DNA from: Cladophialophora immunda
Lineage: Eukaryota > Ascomycota > Eurotiomycetes > Chaetothyriales > Herpotrichiellaceae
NCBI RefSeq assembly: GCF_000835495.1
Contig: NW_015622542.1
Span: 4,610,485-4,674,484 of the forward strand
DNA length: 64,000 nucleotides
Direction of reading: 5' to 3'
Below are positions 44,217 to 54,316 of this stretch, piece after piece (position 1 is the first letter of the stretch; every line of letters begins with the position of its first letter). The notes beneath the pieces are model-generated. The model ran no database searches. It saw nothing but the letters and a program-made list of their open reading frames with translations, and had not been told where the DNA came from. The position numbers and the translations under genes were made by a program.

Positions 44217-45962
44217 CGTGATGAACGTCAGGGTCAACTAAATGCGACAGTGAATTGATTGATTCATACGTTTGACAAACAGTGGACAATCCATGATTTA
44301 TATCTTTTTCCCTCCTCAACGTGCTTGGGCGCCTGAAGCTGTTAACATGCGTTCTCGTGAAAGCAAAGCCAGAAGTGTTGACGCGAAATTCGAGGGGCTG
44401 AAGATAGCATCGCCATGATTAACAGGGCGCTGTAAGGCTGCCCTGCCTCAAAAGACGGCGGCGGAGGCGGCTCGGAGAGAATTTGCTTTACCGTCAAGGT
44501 TGGTCAATACGAGAGCATGATATTGATTACTGGAATCGGCTGAACATCGTGTAACCCGGACCGACCCCGTTGATCGACAGGCACCCGAGACAGGCACCGC
44601 ATCAAAGCGGTTAGCAGATACGAGCCAGGCTAAGTTGTTCAAGGCAGTGTAAACGAGTCTGGCCCCCAAGACTCGTTTCCAATCGTCAAGAAGGCGGACG
44701 CAGCGAATAAAGGGCAACTTGGCGCGGTATGAGGCCCCCAACTTCAGAATATTGGAGCCTTAGGACGCATTGGGTCTGTTGAAGCAATTACCACATCAAG
44801 AGTGGCGGGCTCAACGGTGAAAAGATGCAAGAGGAGGCTGCGCCTATTGGACTTGTCCCATCAATGACAGAAAGAACGAGCACGACGACCAGGCTGAAGT
44901 CGACATTCTCGTCGAATTGCGATGTTCTTGAGCCAAAACAGCTCTAATCAGTCCACGTGTCTCGTTGCTTGGGTTCTTTGCTGAAACCGCCGCGCTGCAG
45001 CTCGTATAGTAGACCGTGCCAAACGCCGTAAAATGAAGACTTCAATATTTATGGTTTGATGAAGGCCGACGGCTTTTCGCCTAGTCGTCAGGCTTCCTGT
45101 GACCTCTGCCGCATTTTCATAGACTTGGACTTGCGGAATATGTTGCACCACTCCGAAGAGACGCAAGAAGAAAAGCAGGCCGGGTTGTTTTGACGAAGCA
45201 GGGACAATCTCCGCGGTAACGGGGAGGAGGAGGTGCACAGGGATCCTGCTGAGAGCTGCAGCGGGCTGACGGGCTCCATGACGACCTTCAGCCAGAGGCT
45301 CAGCTCAGGCTTGACGGAACAAAAGGGTCATCGGCAAAGATTCGCCAAGTATATTGCTGGAGTCCGGCAGTATCAGTCACTACCGCCAAGCAGAACCTCA
45401 ATGCCAACTGGGTCCCTTTTCGCGATGTTTGGTATATATTTCAAAGGCCCGGAATCTCCTCTAACATTTCCCTGTCTGAAAGAAGTGTGACAGCGATAAC
45501 GAGACCTCATAACAAGCTATGCTTTGAGTAAGGGATTTGTTAAGGGTTCAGATCGGGTTTGGTGGGTGGGGCCTTTCTCCTGATATGTGTTCGCTGTTGC
45601 CCAAGGTAGCAGGTGGTCTCGCCATATCACAAAAACAACTAGATCCATGTGGGTTGTGGGTAAACTTGGGTTGACAAAACTCCTCAAAACGAGGGTCGAG
45701 GGCAGGATCTAGTTGTAAGGAGAAAGGTAAGATCAGAGCCGCCCGATCTGAACTTTTTGCTCCCTGGAAGTAGTATTCGATTCGCACTGGCGTAGATCGT
45801 CGACTTTTTTTGCGCTCAGAACCGGTGAAAAATATCTGCCGTGTGTGGTAGAACCCTCTGAACCTCGAGGTCTGGCAAGAAGTGAAGACGTGGGAGGGGT
45901 GGTTCACAGTAGAACACAAAGGTCGCTCTTTTGCCTCGATCCCCGAATCAGCTCTTGGCTCT
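44217..45962. other. Intergenic region
   Basis: 1746 bp upstream of the S10 gene and past the 3' end of the Zn2Cys6 gene. Apart from the TATA-like element I find no supported feature; the 220-codon minus-strand frame at 45548-46210 overlaps the regulator's coding region in another frame and lacks coding character. Confidence 0.5.
44296..44302 (-). promoter_or_regulatory. TATA-like element of the S10 gene
   Basis: The minus strand reads GATATAAATC, with TATAAAT at 44302-44296, 80 nt upstream of the ATG at 44216, a normal distance for filamentous fungi. Confidence 0.45.
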
Positions 45963-47396
45963 CTACTTTCCTTGCGTTTGGAGGAATCCCATGCAGCGGG
46001 AAGATCCGAGAGAGTCCAGTATAACGCATGGCTTGTGGACGGAGTCAAACCAAGCGCGTATTCCCTGAGCATCCCGCTCGCGCCAGATGCGCGACAAAAA
46101 TGTCCTGGTGGCTTCCTGCACGACCGGCATAAATCGATCAACATACTCGTCCACATCCTGGACTGCTTTGGTCCGTGCGGCTGGGTCTCGAATCTCGATC
46201 GCAGCAACAATGAACGGCAGCGTTACAAACCGGATCGATCGCTGTGTCGTCCGTCGAGCCAGCTCGAGTTCCATGAGCACCTCGCGCGACCAGATATCCG
46301 CCTGACCATCCTCTTGTCCAAATTCGTGTTGCAGTCGGTGGGCCATCAGCAACGCGGCCAATCGGTATACCCTCGCTTGCGCCAGGAGGTGGACCACTTC
46401 GACCGACGAGAATTCATTGACGAAATGCTCCGGTGTGGACGGTTGCCATGCATTCACAGCAGCCTGGATGCTCCGGAGATGCTGGTGCAGTGTGTATACG
46501 AAACTGGCATTGCTGGCGTCGATCAGCGAGTGGCTGATGGCACAGAGATCGTAATAGTATGGAAGTAAGGGGAGGCAGAACCCCAAGTGGCGATCCACGC
46601 CTTTTGCGGGCGGTGACTGGATCCTCAGTGTCGGTTTTCGGCGGTGGACCGCACAGTCCATGATCTCCAGCAATACAAGAAAGACGAGCTGGGGCTCTGT
46701 TCCAGGGATCGATGCGGCAGGCTCAATATAAGGCCTGGCACGGCTGAGGCAATAGCGGCAGATATCGGGTACACCAACACCAACCTCTGTGTAGATATAA
46801 AGTGCTAAAGCCATCCCCACTGTGAGACATAAAGCCGCATCTTCTGCACTGGTAATCGGCAGCATGCGCAGTGTTCTCATGGCTGAGGATGCATGCCGGA
46901 GATTAGCGTCCACATTCACATCCATCGGTTTGTCGCTCTGGAATCCCTTCAGCCCGCCTGCATAGGCGAGGTAGGCGTCTTTGAGTACCGGCAAAGCGGC
47001 CGGCAACGGGGCCTCAAACGACTTTTGCTCAGCATCTTCAAAGCTGGAGCCGACCACATAGAACTGCAATGTCTGGGGTTGGTAGAGGAGGAAACTCATC
47101 AGATCCCTCTCTTCCGGGCAGAGACCAGGAACATCCCGTAGCCAGGCACCGACATCGCGTTCAGACTGAGCGTCCGAGCTTGACCGGCTTGACGATGTTT
47201 GAGAGGCAGAGTGGTCTGCATGTTGTGGCCTTCGACCCGCCCGTCGCGGTGGACGCACAGTCAGACAGGCCTGACCTAGCCTGTCACATCTGACACAGGT
47301 GGCAGTCAGCGAAACACGCTGGCAGCGTTCCTTGAGCTCATAGCATCGGTCACATGCAGCCCGGACTCCGCGACGCTGGGCCGTGACTGATGCCAT
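45963..47396 (-). CDS. Zn2Cys6 binuclear-cluster transcription factor
   Basis: Single exon, 477 residues from the ATG at 47396. The DNA-binding cluster is perfect: C15-X2-C18-X6-C25-X8-C34-X2-C37-X6-C44, with basic residues between, then a Ser/Arg-rich linker. The remaining 350 residues are helical and lack acidic blocks; this recalls the short C-terminal regulatory domain of aflatoxin-regulator-like and other compact fungal regulators (GMALALYIYTEVGVGVPDIC, HCxxR-like repeats of helices). It would bind CGG-containing promoter sites as a dimer. Targets are unknown; candidate neighbours are the S10 peptidase and the laccase-like gene on either side, all on the minus strand. Confidence 0.9.
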   Translation of the reverse strand: MASVTAQRRGVRAACDRCYELKERCQRVSLTATCVRCDRLGQACLTVRPPRRAGRRPQHADHSASQTSSSRSSSDAQSERDVGAWLRDVPGLCPEERDLMSFLLYQPQTLQFYVVGSSFEDAEQKSFEAPLPAALPVLKDAYLAYAGGLKGFQSDKPMDVNVDANLRHASSAMRTLRMLPITSAEDAALCLTVGMALALYIYTEVGVGVPDICRYCLSRARPYIEPAASIPGTEPQLVFLVLLEIMDCAVHRRKPTLRIQSPPAKGVDRHLGFCLPLLPYYYDLCAISHSLIDASNASFVYTLHQHLRSIQAAVNAWQPSTPEHFVNEFSSVEVVHLLAQARVYRLAALLMAHRLQHEFGQEDGQADIWSREVLMELELARRTTQRSIRFVTLPFIVAAIEIRDPAARTKAVQDVDEYVDRFMPVVQEATRTFLSRIWRERDAQGIRAWFDSVHKPCVILDSLGSSRCMGFLQTQGK

Positions 47397-48210
47397 TGCA
47401 GTCCCTCGGATGAATCCAACAGAAGGACCTGGCCTAGGAAGAGGCGAAGGGCGAAGGAGAAGAGCAAGTGATTCTTTCGCAAATAGAAGGTGTCAAAAAT
47501 GCTGGTCTTCTCACACGGAACATTCGGTGACCAACAGCGTTCCCCGACCCAACGATCATTGAGGAGCGAGGCAGGCGAGAGTCGAGGCGACGGGACTAAT
47601 TTCTAGTGGATGAATGGCAAAAGAGCATGGATGCTGGTGGAGAGAACAAGCTGGTCATTCAGTAAACCTCGACGCAGCTGGGAGCAAATTGCCAGGTGGT
47701 AGAAACTCTCTGTTCGCAGCCCGCTGCCGGGTTGGGCTTAGGGCGAGTCGTGTGGGCAATCGGCCGTGTCTCAACCGTCGTGGGGGCCACGTCTATCTCG
47801 GGCTTATCCAGACAGGCTTCACGGGCACTGAGATGGTCAGCTAAGATCTACTGCCACTTCTGACGCCATTGGCTTGCTGTTTATTTCCCCGTCTCCAGAC
47901 AGGCTTCTCTTCCATTCTAGAAGGCTGCAGGGTATCTCTGGGCATTATTTTTTGTGCGGAACGGGGACCATTCCATAAGAATATATATACAAGAAGTATC
48001 GCCCTTGTACGAGGCGGTTCTTGTTGTCTGCAAAGCGTACGGGTGGGTTGATTGTGGGTGATTTTTGAAGCAATACTCTACCAAGTTCGCACTAATCAAC
48101 ACTCTCGTCCATCCCCAAACCAGCGTAACGTATCATAAGGTATGGCAATTAGGCAGAATTTCGATGCGAAAACCCTTCCAATGCAACTAGCCCTTATCCT
48201 TAAGGTGACT
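47397..48210. other. Intergenic region
   Basis: 814 bp between the regulator's start and the oxidase gene's 3' end. No gene recognised. Confidence 0.5.
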
Positions 48211-50199
48211 CTAGTAGAACAGACCAGCAGCTGCTGCCAGAGCCAAGGTTACGCTGAGAGCAGCTGCCTTCTGGTGACTCAACGAAGCCGCTGCAATGTT
48301 GGTGTACGAAGCAACTGTCGGCGAGGTGGTTGAGACGGTGGTATTGGAGCCGGTGAAGCTGGACCCTGCATTGGAGCACACCTTGCCAACGTCGGAGGGA
48401 ATCGATGGGAACTTGTCCACGGCATCCAGGATCGCCACCGCCATCCCACCCGTCAAGTGGCTTTGCACGTGGCAGTGCAACAGCCACGCTCCTGGGGTGT
48501 TGGCCTGGTATCTGAACACCATCCAGGCTGCGCCTTCCGCTTCCGTGCTTGTGTAGCCGTCCACAAACGGTGGATTGTCGAGATTGAACTCGACCCCAGC
48601 GGATTGAGCTTCGGCAACAGTAGTGTAGTTGAAATCCCCAGTGCCCGTCCCGATAACGAAGAATTTGTTGGCGTGTTTGTGGATGGGGTGCGGTTCTGCC
48701 AACGGGCCAGCTACCTTAATGATAAGGTCCACCCATTCGTTGTAGTTAGTCCTCAGTATGAGATCGCTAGTGGGAATGTCTGCTGGAGACTGATAGAGAA
48801 GTGGCGGGGTTTCATCATCTCGGCTTTGGTTGTATGCGTCTACCCCATTCAGAACCCAAGCCCATGACATCGACTCTTCCGGGTCCTTCATAATGTCGAG
48901 AACGAAGGTTGCATCGGCCGTACTTGAGACCGCCTCCGCAGGGTATGGGTAAGCCGTAGCCTTGTCCAAAACAGTGATGGTGGTCGTGTTCTGGCCTCCA
49001 TAATTCATAAGAGCTTCAGCGGTGGTCGAGGGCCCTGAGCTGCCTTGATAAGACAAGATGCCGTACCCCGAGATGACTTGATTCAAGCCGCTGTTCGCGA
49101 CGCGGATGGTGTAGTCCGCTGGGGTTTGATCGAGCTTGACCAGCACTGAGATTCTATCTCCATTGTCGACTTCAATCTGATCCACCACCTGAGGTTCGAT
49201 ATAGTGGCCGTTAACCTCGTAAACGTATAGCTTATGGCTATCAATGGTGATCTTGAAAAGTGCCGTACCACTAGGACTGATAAATGATAATGCTGCCCAC
49301 TCGTCCGCAGCATCGACCAAGTAGGTGAAGTTCGTGCCAGTGTAAGACGTGCATTCGTAGTATGCGCCAGCGGGCAAGGCGGCCAAGTTACGGCTGTAGT
49401 TGCCTTGGACCACGGTGTTGTTGGGTGGAATACACCCCTTCGCAGTCAAGGACGTACCGTCAAGAACAATCTCCGCCTGGGCAGCTTCGTCGGCGTTGAG
49501 AGTGGCTTCTGATAAGCAGTAGGATGATCCCATCCCATTCAGTACGAAAGAGTCTGTGCAGGAGTAGTCGATGTTCGCGGACTTCTCGATTTCAAAGAAC
49601 TCATTGAAGGTAAAGCGATTCCAGTCGGCTGTCAGGATTGCCTCGACGTTTGCTTCTGCGGCCTCCATCTTCTGAACGTCGGCAGAGCTATTGCTGATTA
49701 GTGAGAATGGCCTAGTCGCATTTTCCGTTGGGGAAATAATGATTGCCCCATATAGACCATCCATCATTTGACCTTTGTAGTGACTATGGTAGAAATAGAT
49801 GCCAGATTCCTCAGCTGTCCACTGATAGTTATAGCTGGAGCCTGGCTGAATCGTGTATTGAGAGACGCCCGGAACTCCATCTGCCCACGGTGTCCCTAGC
49901 TGTCGGATGCCGTGGAAGTGAACACCAGTGACGTTAGGCATGTTGTTGATTACCGTAAAGTCAACACATTCTCCGACGCCGAGTCTCAGAGGAGGGCCAG
50001 GAAAGGAGCCATTAGTCAAGATCGCCTCTCTGGAGAAGATGTTCGATGCGTTCGTGAGTCCCCACGTCAGCTCGATCAAGAAGGGTTTGCATGCTGAGGC
50101 CGTCGAGCAGATTGAAGAACTTGGAGAGGCGGATGAATTCGACTGCGCATAGGCACCCACTGCTGGGCCCAGCAAGGCCGCGATTCTTGATAGCCTCAT
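48211..50199 (-). CDS. Laccase-like multicopper oxidase, probably GPI-anchored
   Basis: Intronless, 662 residues from the ATG at 50199. Signal peptide MRLSRIAALLGPAVGAYA. All four copper motifs are present: HFHG (H94, H96), HSH (H138, H140), HPIHKH (H504, H507, H509) and HCHVQSH (H575, C576 as type-1 cysteine, H577, H581). HPIHKHANKFF replaces the usual HPxHLHGH and resembles pigment-pathway oxidases of the Abr1/brown-1 type rather than classical lignin laccases (from memory). The C-terminus has a Ser/Thr-rich spacer ending in KAAALSVTLALAAAAGLFY, a GPI-attachment-like tail. About twenty N-X-S/T sequons. It would oxidise phenols or metal ions at the cell surface while reducing O2 to water. 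The lack of introns contrasts with the intron-rich neighbours. Confidence 0.9.
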   Translation of the reverse strand: MRLSRIAALLGPAVGAYAQSNSSASPSSSICSTASACKPFLIELTWGLTNASNIFSREAILTNGSFPGPPLRLGVGECVDFTVINNMPNVTGVHFHGIRQLGTPWADGVPGVSQYTIQPGSSYNYQWTAEESGIYFYHSHYKGQMMDGLYGAIIISPTENATRPFSLISNSSADVQKMEAAEANVEAILTADWNRFTFNEFFEIEKSANIDYSCTDSFVLNGMGSSYCLSEATLNADEAAQAEIVLDGTSLTAKGCIPPNNTVVQGNYSRNLAALPAGAYYECTSYTGTNFTYLVDAADEWAALSFISPSGTALFKITIDSHKLYVYEVNGHYIEPQVVDQIEVDNGDRISVLVKLDQTPADYTIRVANSGLNQVISGYGILSYQGSSGPSTTAEALMNYGGQNTTTITVLDKATAYPYPAEAVSSTADATFVLDIMKDPEESMSWAWVLNGVDAYNQSRDDETPPLLYQSPADIPTSDLILRTNYNEWVDLIIKVAGPLAEPHPIHKHANKFFVIGTGTGDFNYTTVAEAQSAGVEFNLDNPPFVDGYTSTEAEGAAWMVFRYQANTPGAWLLHCHVQSHLTGGMAVAILDAVDKFPSIPSDVGKVCSNAGSSFTGSNTTVSTTSPTVASYTNIAAASLSHQKAAALSVTLALAAAAGLFY

Positions 50200-52192
50200 T
50201 GCCAGGAATAACGAAGGTCAGCCTGGAAAGGGATAAGAAATGAAAGCGATTGGATGGAAAAGAAGAGCCAAAAACAAAACGAGTGACTTCGGTGCTGCGT
50301 ACGAAGAGAGCGAAAGGATGAGTTCAGAGTCCTGTACCTTTCCAGGAAGGCTGGGAAAGGCGCACAGTTGGGTTAATGAACTGTTCTTCCGGTCCGCCAT
50401 ATTCCAAGCCATGACCGACCCGGACCAGCCAGATTGCCCCCAGAAGCAAGAAGAGAGAATAGTTCAGGCGAATTCCACCGAAATCCTCCAGTTTAACCGA
50501 ATGGCTGGTCCTGCGTGAGCTGGATGAGACATCCGTCCCCATAACATGTTCCCACAATCTAGTTGACGGGGTGTTTGGTCGACAACGCTCAAAATATAAG
50601 TCCCAGAAGAGAAATTGTCCAACAAATGACATCTCCACCGACCACAACAACAACCATAACAGAGGATCAACGGCGACCATTGTAATAACACCTGGGTATC
50701 GACTTTGGCCCATGTCTGAAAGGGATGAACTCACGTTGCCACAAACGGAAGTGAGAAGGGGTTTGACCCCAGTTAAAGGCGCTGCATCCAGCCAAACCAG
50801 CGTTAACACTTTACGGATAGAGGAAGTTTACGCACCTCCAAGCCCCACAAGCTATTTCTGGAACACAACGTCGATAACGTATCCCGTGCTATCCGACAAA
50901 GGAGAGGTGTAAAGGAGGAGAGGAGGACGCCAACCCAAGCGAGCTAGGGACATATTCGTGACACTAAGGTTGCCGAGGCTGCAGATCCACGCGAGTCGGA
51001 CTTGATACAATCAGGTAAGTGCCTATGCTCCACAGCCTCGCCGGTAGCTGACGCGTCTTATGTACACGTACTTACACCCGCAATTTACTCTGATGCTTGG
51101 GGCCGCTGGGCTAGTAACGTCCTCGGCTCACTTCTGGTGTCCATTACTTCGCAGCTGGGTTGAGCCACAGATGGTCTGCGTTGTCAAATCTATCATGTCG
51201 GGTACTTTGAAGGCCGTAATCTAACGAGTATCTATCTGGTTACTTATACAACATCCCAAGATAAAGGGTGAGTGTTGTTATTCAGGCCTGCGAGCATATC
51301 GCAATAACTGCGAACGCTCGGAAATTAGGAATAGCGTCCAGCATGTCCACGTAAAGGAGACGTAATGGGTGACGAATTCGAGTCTATGGCGAGGCTCTGC
51401 AGCGTTTTTCGCAAACCTGTGGTCGTAGCATTGAAGAGAGCCCCCTTCGCTAACCCGAGTCGCGAGAAGTGCGAAGCGTGGAGGAACAAGAGCAGGAGGA
51501 CTATTTCTCCTGTCTCAATCGAAACTTTGGACACCCTATGAGCAATTACAGAAAGATGCTAGGCCCGCTTGAGAGTTGAAGAAGCATCCGTTTGTAAACC
51601 ATCTAGTTGGAGATATCCTGACCATACTGCACAGATCCAAGTCCTGACACATGCAGAATATTTAACCAGGAAACTAAGTTCCTACGAGTCCTTATCTCAG
51701 TACTCTCTTCAGCAATCGGTCATGTTATTCCTTGAGATTACGACAGACGCCGTCAACTAAAGAGTTGCATACGTACGTCGTTGAGGCTGGCCCCCTACAG
51801 GCTGACCCAAACCATGTTCGCGCCCACATTTACGCGTTTCGAGTTCCATACATCCTCGACCGTCGTCGTGGCCACTCCTCTCAATACCCTACTCACCATC
51901 GACCTTCAGCTCATTTGGACACGCATTCTGACCGCAGAATATCGTGTTAATATGACGACAGCCCAGTCGGTCACCTTTTGAGCACTCGGTTTCTCGCTGC
52001 CCACGTTCTTTATCTGCTTTCTATACCCGGACTGTACATGCATTTATTTACGGAGAGCCTATTCGCAGTACATATAGATCTACCACTTGTCCTCTTACCT
52101 TTCCACAAGCCATTCAAAACTGCAGCTGCTATTAATTTCTCTTCTCGGCTCATGCTGACCTAACCCAGCCATTCTACCTTGTGCCTCCAGAG
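50200..52192. other. Intergenic region
   Basis: 1993 bp between two outward-facing genes. Several frames of 60-160 codons exist, none with a domain or credible start. AT-richer than its flanks from about 51000. No RNA gene seen. Confidence 0.5.
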
Positions 52193-53680
52193 ATGAGACT
52201 GTCGACAGCATCTGTGGCTGTTACTGCATTGTCCGCTTCTTTGATATCTTCGATTCAACTTGCTGTGCGGTCGAGCCCTCGAGTTTTGAGCCTTCCGATC
52301 GCAAAAAATTCGGTGCCAGATGTCCTCACGCGTGACCGCGCGCGGCTAAGGCGGCGGACTGGAACTGTGGAAGCCACACTAGACAACGAACTAACGCTGT
52401 ACTATGCAAACATCAGTCTCGGAACTCCAAAGCAATCTTTTCGCGTCCAGCTCGATACAGGGAGCTCGGACCTATGGGTCAATGAAGCCAACTCAACGTA
52501 CTGCGAGTCCAGCGAAGACGTCTGCCAAGGTGGCACATACGACCGGACTTCCTCTTCGACCTACAAGTTTGCGAACGCCAACTTTGACCTGACCTACGCT
52601 GATGGCTCCAGTGCTTCCGGCATCTACGCCACAGACACCCTTCACTTTGGCAGCGTCACGCTGGATTCCTTCCAATTCGGCATTGGGGAGACCTCGACAG
52701 CCGACAACAATGTTATGGGCATTGGCTACATGACAGACGAAAGTGAAGATGGAACAACAGGCTCCACATATGCCAATTTGCCCCAGGCCTTGGTGGCTGC
52801 CGGTCAGATTTCCTCCAACGCCTACTCTCTCTGGCTCAATGATCTGGATGCCAACACGGGAGAGATTCTGTTCGGCGGGGTCGATACAGACAAGTACTCG
52901 GGCGAGCTGGCCACAATTCCTGTTCTGAAATCAGACGGGGGCTACTCCGAGCTCGCCGTCGCCCTCACCGGCATTTCAGTGTACGGGACGGATCTCTCCT
53001 CGTCCTCGTCTCTGCCGACCGGCGTGGTCCTCGACAGCGGCTCGACACTCAGCTACCTTCCCGACGCGCTGGCCGAGGAGATCTACAGCCAGATGGACGC
53101 CACCTATTCGTCCTCAGAGGGCTATGCGTACGTCGCCTGTGGCGGGGGTTCCAGCAGCTCCGATAACACCATCGACTTTACCTTCTCTGGGAAGACAATC
53201 AAGGTGCCGTTTGACGAATTGATTCTCGGCACCGCCGCCAGCAGCAACGGGCAACCCTTGAGTTTCGAGAACGGCGAGGAAGCCTGCATCTTGGGCCTCG
53301 CCCCGTTGGGCTCATCCAGCACCGCCGTTCTCGGCGACACCTTTCTGCGCTCCGCGTACGTGGTCTACGACCTGGCCAACAACGAGATCTCGCTGGCCCA
53401 GACCGTCTTCAACGCAACCTCATCCACCATCCGCGAAATCACGACAGGGTCAGACTCGGTGCCAGGGGCAGTGGCGGTTGCTTCTGCCGTTACGACGATT
53501 GCAGTTGGCACAGGCGAAACCTCTGCAGCCATGTTCGGTGTAGCAACAGCAGCCGCTTCGACAGGGAATCAGATAAGCACCAGCGTCAGACTCGATCTTT
53601 CGTTGAGTGGTATAGTTTACACTGCCATCATTGCGATTCTTACGAGCGCTGTGGCTATGAATACCTGGCCACTTGTATGA
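52193..53680 (+). CDS. Yapsin-like aspartic protease, probably GPI-anchored
   Basis: Single exon, 495 residues from the ATG at 52193 (the in-frame codon at 52181 is GTG). Signal peptide MRLSTASVAVTALSASLISS, a short propeptide with basic processing sites (RARLRRR), then the pepsin fold. Catalytic aspartates are D88 in LDTGSSDLWV and D281 in LDSGSTLSYL; the Tyr flap lies in LTYADGSSASG. AVLGDTFLRSAYVVYDLANN is the conserved C-terminal lobe motif. A Ser/Thr/Ala-rich tail ends with a hydrophobic segment (GIVYTAIIAILTSAVAMNTW), so surface anchoring by GPI is likely, as in yapsins and Aspergillus OpsB-type enzymes. It would process wall or secreted proteins after basic residues. Fully intact. Confidence 0.92.
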   Translation: MRLSTASVAVTALSASLISSIQLAVRSSPRVLSLPIAKNSVPDVLTRDRARLRRRTGTVEATLDNELTLYYANISLGTPKQSFRVQLDTGSSDLWVNEANSTYCESSEDVCQGGTYDRTSSSTYKFANANFDLTYADGSSASGIYATDTLHFGSVTLDSFQFGIGETSTADNNVMGIGYMTDESEDGTTGSTYANLPQALVAAGQISSNAYSLWLNDLDANTGEILFGGVDTDKYSGELATIPVLKSDGGYSELAVALTGISVYGTDLSSSSSLPTGVVLDSGSTLSYLPDALAEEIYSQMDATYSSSEGYAYVACGGGSSSSDNTIDFTFSGKTIKVPFDELILGTAASSNGQPLSFENGEEACILGLAPLGSSSTAVLGDTFLRSAYVVYDLANNEISLAQTVFNATSSTIREITTGSDSVPGAVAVASAVTTIAVGTGETSAAMFGVATAAASTGNQISTSVRLDLSLSGIVYTAIIAILTSAVAMNTWPLV

Positions 53681-54316
53681 AGACGGAAAGAGTGGTGTAG
53701 TTTCGGTCTCTTCAGGATGGTTGGGGCTGGTCCCAATGTGAGGGCTGAGCACATTCTACCGTGCTCATGCTGCCAAGCTGCCAAGCTGCCGATGCGCCGC
53801 TGATCCACAGTCGACCGGAACGTTGACCGGAGGGTTTACTTCCACTGTTTCAGATCGTTTCTATGGAACTCGACACAGACCCAGGGATGAGAGATCTGGA
53901 ATTTTGTTACACGGCAGACCCAATGCTACCCCGTACCGAGGAGATGCCAATGGATGTGCCATTGAGATATTGCCACCAGGATCGTACCATCCACGCAGCC
54001 CTACAACAGATACCCAATAAGCATGATCCAATACCCACTATCGACTCATTCCCACAATCGCGATGACGGGACAGGTATAGGGGCTGGTCCTCGGGAGTCG
54101 TTGTCGGGCCTGAATCCAACTGTCATCTCAGCAGCATGAGCATTTTTAGAACCGGAACCGGCGAATTCACGAAGGGAGTTGAATGCTTAGTTCCTCCCTG
54201 CAAAGTGCTTTTTGTACCACGAGAGAAATATAAATACGCCGCAGAGGCCGTCCAATCTATAGCAGAGGCATTCAAGCACTAGCCCATCGCACTTTCGGAA
54301 GAAGGAAACGAACAGC
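53681..54316. other. Intergenic region and amidase promoter
   Basis: 636 bp. It contains a short tandem GCTGCCAA repeat at 53769-53790 and an ATG-led 67-codon frame at 53863-54066 with no recognisable domain. A TATA-like box lies near its right end. Confidence 0.5.
54229..54236 (+). promoter_or_regulatory. TATA box of the amidase gene
   Basis: TATAAATA, 81 nt upstream of the ATG at 54317 and followed by a C-rich leader. Confidence 0.55.

Noticed and set aside
50324..50809. 161-codon minus-strand frame with hydrophobic segments upstream of the oxidase
   Set aside because: No signal peptide logic, no family, and it overlaps the oxidase promoter; composition looks random.
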